This document shows, in pieces, positions 58,747 through 64,000 of a DNA stretch of 64,000 nucleotides. This stretch comes from Sclerurus mexicanus. Its lineage: Eukaryota > Chordata > Aves > Passeriformes > Furnariidae. Every line of letters begins with the position of its first letter. Position 1 is the first letter of the stretch. The translations under genes were made by a program, and so were the position numbers. The DNA is taken from the NCBI GenBank assembly GCA_013396755.1, contig VWZF01004018.1, positions 965,343-1,029,342 on the forward strand, in the 5' to 3' direction. The notes below the pieces were generated by a model. It was given only the letters and a program-made list of their open reading frames with translations, had not been told where the DNA came from and did no database searches.

Positions 58747-61230
58747 ATGAACAGCTCCATGGCAGGCTCTGAGGGGGGCTGGCATCCCGAGTCCGTGATC
58801 ATCCCCCTGGTGTACCTCGTCATCTTCCTCGTGGGCACGGTGGGCAACAGCCTGGTCCTGGCCGTGCTGCTGCGCAATGGGCAGGTGAAGAACACCACCA
58901 ACCTCTTCATCCTCAACCTGGGGGTGGCCGACCTCTGCTTCATCCTCTTCTGCGTCCCCTTCCAAGCCACCATCTACACCCTGGAAGGCTGGGTGTTTGG
59001 GCCCTTCATGTGCAAGGCTGTGCACTTCTTCATCTACCTCACCATGTATGCCAGCAGCTTCACCCTGGCCACCGTCTCCCTCGACAGGTAGGAAGGGGAA
59101 TGGTGGGGGGCTCCCTGCACCCTGAGGGCCCCTTTTCTCTGGATTCCCCTTAGGCAGAGAGGGGACAGAATCCCCTGGAGCTAAACCCCGATTGCTCCGA
59201 TATCCCAGAGCTCCTGGGGTTGATTTCCCCAGGAGCATTTCCTAGCTGATGTGTGCAAGGAAGCACAACCATCAAGGATGAGGTCCAGCAGATGTTTGGA
59301 TTGGGACCCCTTCCACCCAGTTGGAGGAATCTTTCAGACCCCAAAGCTATAGGACTGGGGTTTATCCACAGGCTCTGGCACTTGAAGGGGGGATGGAAAA
59401 GCAGAGAAAAGCAAAGCACATTCCCTGTGCAGCCATGGCTCTTCCTGGGATGCACGGAGAGAACCCCTACCTTCCCCACAGTCCCCAGCAAAGCAGGCAA
59501 ACCTCAAGGAGGGTAAGACACTGGGATATTTGAGCTGAGACACTGATTTTCCCACTCTCTCCTTTCATTAGCAAAAAGTCCCTTTTTATCCCAGTGCTGT
59601 CCCTTGTCCCAGTGGTTGTCCCAGCCTTTTCCAGGGTGATTTTTAGCCAAGAAGCTTGTTATTCCTGCCTGAGCTTTACCTCGTGCTCGCTCAGCCCCTG
59701 ACTCTGCAAGGGCTGGTGAGTTATGAACCTGCAGCAAACAAGAGGCAGGGAGCTCCTGGTGCTGCTCTGCACTGTGCCTGAAGCCTGCCAGATGGGATGT
59801 GGAAAGTCCATGTGCAAGTCCCCTGGGAAGAGCCACAGCGGCCCTGGAGCCAGGCTGGATGTGTCCTGCCATCCCAGCATGGCACTGCACTGGTGCTGGG
59901 ATAGCACTCCCAGGACATAAAACACATCCAGGGGCTGCCTATCCCACCATGTCCCACCGAGCTGGGGGGCACAGAGGCGACAAGCAAGAGGGGGGTTGCA
60001 CAAGCCCCCAGCTGTGGGTGTAATTAGGGAACAAGCTAATTACAGAATTGATAAGGGGTGACGTGCCAGTGCCAGGAATGCTGTGTCTCGGGATCCTGGG
60101 CACTTGCTCCTGCCTTTGCATCCACACTGCAGCTATCATATGTGCCAGAGTGACGATCAAGTGAGGATCTGCTGGATTAGGGAGAGCACCAGAAGGGGAC
60201 CATCTCCATCATCTCCACGAGCACCACTGCAAGCAGAGAAGGTGGCAGGACAAGGTCAGGGAGAGGATCTTCCTCACCACACTGCTGAACAGGGACCATG
60301 AGAAGCACCAGGGAATCAATCGTGTAACTAATTGTCCCTTAAAAAAAAAGCTCAATTCCACCCCTTATTCCCTTTCTCCAATCTGCTCCTGGAAATGCTC
60401 TCTGCCATCCCCAGGACTGCAGCTGTGTCCCTCTCCCTTTCCCCTGCAGGTATTTGGCCATACGGTACCCCCTGCACTCGAGGGAGCTGAGGACACCCAG
60501 GAACGCCCTCATGGCAATCTGCCTCATCTGGGGGCTTTCCTTCATCTTCTCCGGCCCTTACCTCAGCTACTACCAGGAATTCCAGTTGGCCAACCTGACC
60601 GTGTGCCACCCCATCTGGGAGATCTCCCAGCGCAAGGTCATGGACATCTGCACCTTTGTCTTCAGCTACATCATCCCAGTGCTGATCCTGAGCCTCACTT
60701 ACATGCGGACCATTCGCTACCTGTGGAGGTCTGTGGACCCTCTCCAAGACATGTCGGAGTCCAAGAAGGCCAAGCGGAAGGTCACCAGGATGATCATCAT
60801 TGTGGCCGTCCTGTTCTGCCTCTGTTGGCTGCCCCATCACCTGGTCATCCTCTGCGTCTGGTTCGGGTACTTCCCCCTCAATCACTCCACGTACGTGCTC
60901 CGCATCCTCTCGCATGTCATCTCCTACGCCAACTCCTGCGTGAACCCCATCGTCTATGCCCTGGTCTCCAAACACTTCCGCAAGGGCTTCAAGAAGATCT
61001 TCAGCTGCCTCCTGCACAAGAAGGCAGCCCACAAGGTGCATGCGGCCCAGGTGACAAACACCGTCAGCACGCTGGAGGCCGAGCTCAGCGAGGTGACCCA
61101 GCTCAGCGAAGCCCTGCCCGGCCACTCTGCCTCGCGCTGCAGGGCCCCAGCCCAGCCCTGGGGGGACGTAGAGATGGTGGGACAGCAGCAGAAAGCAGAT
61201 GGCTCTGTCATCACCTTCGACGTCAGCTAG
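58747..61230 (+). CDS. GALR2: Galanin receptor 2 (2 exons, 373 aa)
   Basis: Exons 58747-59087 and 60450-61230 (1122 nt); one intron splits the Arg codon of the DRY motif, as is typical of GALR2. This is a class A G-protein-coupled receptor for the neuropeptide galanin, in the plasma membrane; the mammalian protein couples mainly to Gq. Seven membrane segments are seen, with N34 (TM1), D62 (TM2), C89 at the top of TM3, D113-R114-Y115, CWLPHH in TM6 and NPIVY in TM7. An NSS glycosylation site lies at residue 2. The LNLGVADLCFIL, SGPYLSYY, ANLTVCHP and VSKHFRKGF segments match GALR2 closely. The start at 58747 is chosen because it gives the family N terminus (MNxS...GGWHPE) with G at -3; the same frame stays open for 284 codons upstream. 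The C-terminal tail is a little shorter than human (387 aa). It appears intact. Confidence 0.96.
59088..60449 (+). other. GALR2: GALR2 intron 1
   Basis: This 1362-base intron runs from donor GTAGGA to acceptor CCCCTGCAG. I see no other gene or clear repeat in it. Confidence 0.85.
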
Positions 61231-62010
61231 CAGAGCTTCTTCCCACGCCGTGGCTTCGCGGGCTCCTGCAGCATCGCAGGCCTGGGGGTGGGCTACATTT
61301 TGGGTTGAAATGCGTCCAGTTGTACCCTTTTTCATTCAAATGCACCCAGATACCCTAACAGTAATGCTGCTGATACAGACTCAGATAAGGAACTGACCGA
61401 GGATCTAAGGTCCGGATTTGCTTCCACCAAGCACTTGCTGAGAGTAGAGATCTCAAACCCCCAAAATCCACTCTCTTGTAATCACCTGTTCCTCTGGCAC
61501 GCACAGACTTATGCCCTGTTGCATCTATGCTTGGAGCCTGTTGAAAATCCTGGTCCCTCCAACCAACACAGCATCTGGCTGCAGTTAGTGGGGTGCTCTT
61601 TTGGGGGCATTTGGGAAATCTTGGTCTGTTTGTGTCCTCGTACAGGAGCTGCCTCCTAGGGCAGCACTGGGCACTGTCATGTGGGCACAGACTCCGCTCA
61701 GGCAGGAAAATCCAGGAGAGAAGCATGGAAGGTCACCAAGGACCAGGAGGGAGGGAGGCTGTTTGCTGGGGGAGCACAGCCATGGCCCTGCAGGAGGGGA
61801 ACCTGAGTGGGACATCACCACACTGGGGGAGGATTTTAATGCCTTCAGACAGCTCGGGCAAGGCTCAGCATCTCATCCAAGAGAGGTGCTGGTGGAGAAG
61901 AGCAAAGCAGAGCACTGGCACTGTTTCCTTGGGGCCACGTTTTCCTTGGGGCTCCTTGGGGATCCCCAGCCAGTCAGGAAAGTCTTAATAAAGCCCCTCC
62001 ATCTCACCTC
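61231..62010 (+). other. GALR2: GALR2 3' UTR
   Basis: This runs from after the TAG stop (61228-61230) to just beyond the poly(A) signal at 61987. The extent is inferred. Confidence 0.55.
61987..61992 (+). terminator. GALR2: Poly(A) signal of GALR2
   Basis: AATAAA is followed within about 25 bases by a CTCCTGTGTTC element. I noticed no other AATAAA between the stop codon and here. Confidence 0.7.
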
Positions 62011-64000
62011 CTGTGTTCAGCTCCCTTGAGACACCCCGCAGCTGCAGTGGAGGAGAGGAGGGTGGTGGGACCTGCTGGATGGAGGGAAGCTGAGGGTGGG
62101 AGGCTGGAGGGTGTGGATTATGTCTGAGCACATCATGGAGCAGGGGGTCACTGCAGCACAGGAATGTCACTGCACACCCTTAATACACCTGTACCTGCCC
62201 ATGAGAGGCTGGTGTGGCTCACACACACCTGCTCATAACACTGCCAAGGCCCCATGAGAGCAGAGCCCTTCGACCACCAGCAGCCGAGGGCCTTCAATGA
62301 TTTCTGTACAAGAGTATCACTGGAAAAGGATTAATTAACTCTTGAAAACCCCGTGGCAGAGCACAGCCAGAGGTGGTGGTGAAAGCACAAAGGAGCTGGG
62401 ATGAGCTGTACTGAGCATCTCTGCAGTTCTCAGGTCTGCTCCCTGACAGCACCAAGCCCCTATGAAGATCAGGGTTCTATAACCATTGCAGAGGGTGTGA
62501 GTCTGTCTGCCCAGATTTCTCTGTTGTGAATCCCTATGGCAGAACTCCCTAGGACCAGGCTGCACTGCAGGAGGCTATTTCCATCCAGAAGCCTGGTTCT
62601 TCTTGGGGGTCTGGTCAGGACACAGCCCTCCTCTACCCATCCTCAGTGCTTGGCCTTTCTTCTGAGAAGTTTTTGGCTGTAAATCATTTCTTTTCCCCTG
62701 TTGAGTGTTATTATAACCAGATCCTCCTGCCCCAATGCAGAGGCCATAAATCAGCCACTGCCTCATATCAATAACCATGATATTTAGTCTAGGCCTGCTT
62801 GCAGCATAACTCTTAGAGAGCAGCATATAAACAGCTCCATTAATTATATCTGCATTTATCTCCCTGCTCAACCCTTTACAGCCAGGGAAAACACTGGATC
62901 AGCTGCACAAACACAGCTAACAGCCTTATCTTCCTCCTGCCCTCATCTACTTCTGCTCAGAGAGCTGCAGAATCTGGCTCTGATGGATCCCACACACACT
63001 GAGGGGTTCAATCCCCTCTCCTGGACAGTTATCAGCTCACCTTGGGGATGGAGGTGTTGACCCATCACCTCTGCACTGCCCTAAGGACACAGGGCTCTGT
63101 GCTGGCCTGGCTGTCCCATCTGCTCAGGAGAGCAGAGCATCACAGAGCAGGCACTGACTCTGCTCCCCTCCTTCCCACCCCAGCCTGTCCAAGAGCTGCC
63201 CAAGCCCACGCCTGAGCCCTGCCCTACCCTGCTAACTGCTCTAGAGCTGACCCCCCACCCCATGACCTTTGAAGACACACCCCAGAACACCCCTAACTCA
63301 GCTCCCAGCCCAAACCATCACTGTGGCCCCACTCCCATGGACACTGCTGTCACCAGTTTGTTTCTGATCGCTGTTAAGCAGAGACATCCCAGAGGGTGAG
63401 TGGGCTCTGCACAGCTCCCAGCCTGGGGGTTGCACCTCACTGCTGCCTCCAGCACCCCTGAATCCCTCTGACACAAACCACGGCTCACACAGCTGCTCTC
63501 ATCCTCTCTGCTCTCTGGGAGCAGCAGCTGCTTTGTGATGATTAGACAGCAAAGTCTGTGTGTGTGTGTTTTATGGATCCTCAGTCAGTACTCACTCACC
63601 TGCAGGCAGCACGAATGAAGCCTGGGCCAGCTGCTGGGTCACCGCACCATTTACAGGATACTACAGAAACAGGAGAAAGAGACCCCTCCAGCTTATCTGC
63701 CACTATCACTGCTCATCTGAGGAGGAAATCATTGCCCTCCCACCCAGCCCATGCCTTGACCAGCCCTCCAAGGGCAAGAACAAGGTTTTGCTGCCAGCAC
63801 AAAACCATTTTGGAAAATAACTTTACCCCACAAATAATGGAGCATATCAGGAAAAGACAAGAGTATCATGATCTGTCACCACTCAGCACCCTCTCAGCTG
63901 AGGAAAACAGGCTCCTGGTCTGTTCCCTTGGGAGGTCTTGTCTTAAATTAAGACCACTGCAAGTCCCCATCTTCCAGTTAAAATTTAATAAAAGCATATT
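62011..64000. other. Intergenic, no gene identified
   Basis: No exon with a known product is seen. ZACN and then EXOC7 follow GALR2 in mammals, but I could match neither. An AT-rich stretch at 62700-62880 differs from its surroundings. A short TG run lies near 63556-63570, and an AATAAA near the right edge (about 63988). Confidence 0.5.

Noticed and set aside
60352..61358. Long ORFs on both strands over GALR2 exon 2
   Set aside because: They are shadows of the GC-rich GALR2 coding sequence. Only the frame with the seven membrane segments, DRY and NPIVY is real.
1..64000. CRISPR arrays, prokaryotic operons, viral insertions or tRNA/rRNA genes
   Set aside because: No regular spacer arrays, ribosome binding sites, retroviral-type coding remnants or cloverleaf/rRNA sequences were seen; the tandem arrays lack spacers.

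Overview
This window reads as vertebrate nuclear DNA, most probably from a bird. The main clues are CR1-type LINE tails ending in the ATTCTATGATTCT-like terminus, short GT-AG introns, and a compact conserved gene block. No bacterial, viral or plasmid features were found. Exons were assigned by eye from splice signals, reading phase and remembered family sequences. No search was run.

Layout, left to right. (1) 1-1200: no gene identified. TEN1 would be expected here or just outside from vertebrate gene order. (2) CDK3, + strand, coding 1635-6097 in seven exons, about 309 aa. A 13-bp minisatellite fills the first half of intron 1, and paired poly(A) signals lie near 6870. (3) A quiet convergent intergenic region, about 6.9-9.4 kb. 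(4) EVPL (envoplakin), - strand, coding 33376 down to 9768 in 22 exons, 2030 aa, phase-consistent throughout. One 3.45-kb last exon carries most of the rod and the whole tail. (5) About 33.4-43.1 kb: intergenic, with a CpG-rich stretch around 39.6-40.8 kb and no recognisable gene. (6) SRP68, - strand, exons 2-16 (54440 down to 44253). Exon 1 is not visible and probably lies in the 493-N assembly gap at 55451-55943. (7) GALR2, + strand, 58747-61230, two exons, 373 aa. Its CpG-rich 5' region and a roughly 51-bp minisatellite lie directly upstream. (8) 62.0-64.0 kb: no gene found.

The order CDK3(+) EVPL(-) SRP68(-) GALR2(+) matches the mammalian arrangement on human 17q25. The genes are functionally unrelated: a cell-cycle kinase, a cornified-envelope and desmosomal plakin, an RNA-binding subunit of the signal recognition particle, and a galanin receptor. 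They share position, not a pathway.

I found no convincing undescribed biological system. The items most worth checking are: an open reading frame of 17-residue repeats running in frame into GALR2; the regular ~60-residue repeat in the envoplakin rod; a perfect 10-bp inverted repeat flanked by 7-bp direct repeats at 29102-29145; the G-clustered array beside CDK3 exon 1; and a CpG-rich, G4-prone intergenic segment without an assigned gene.
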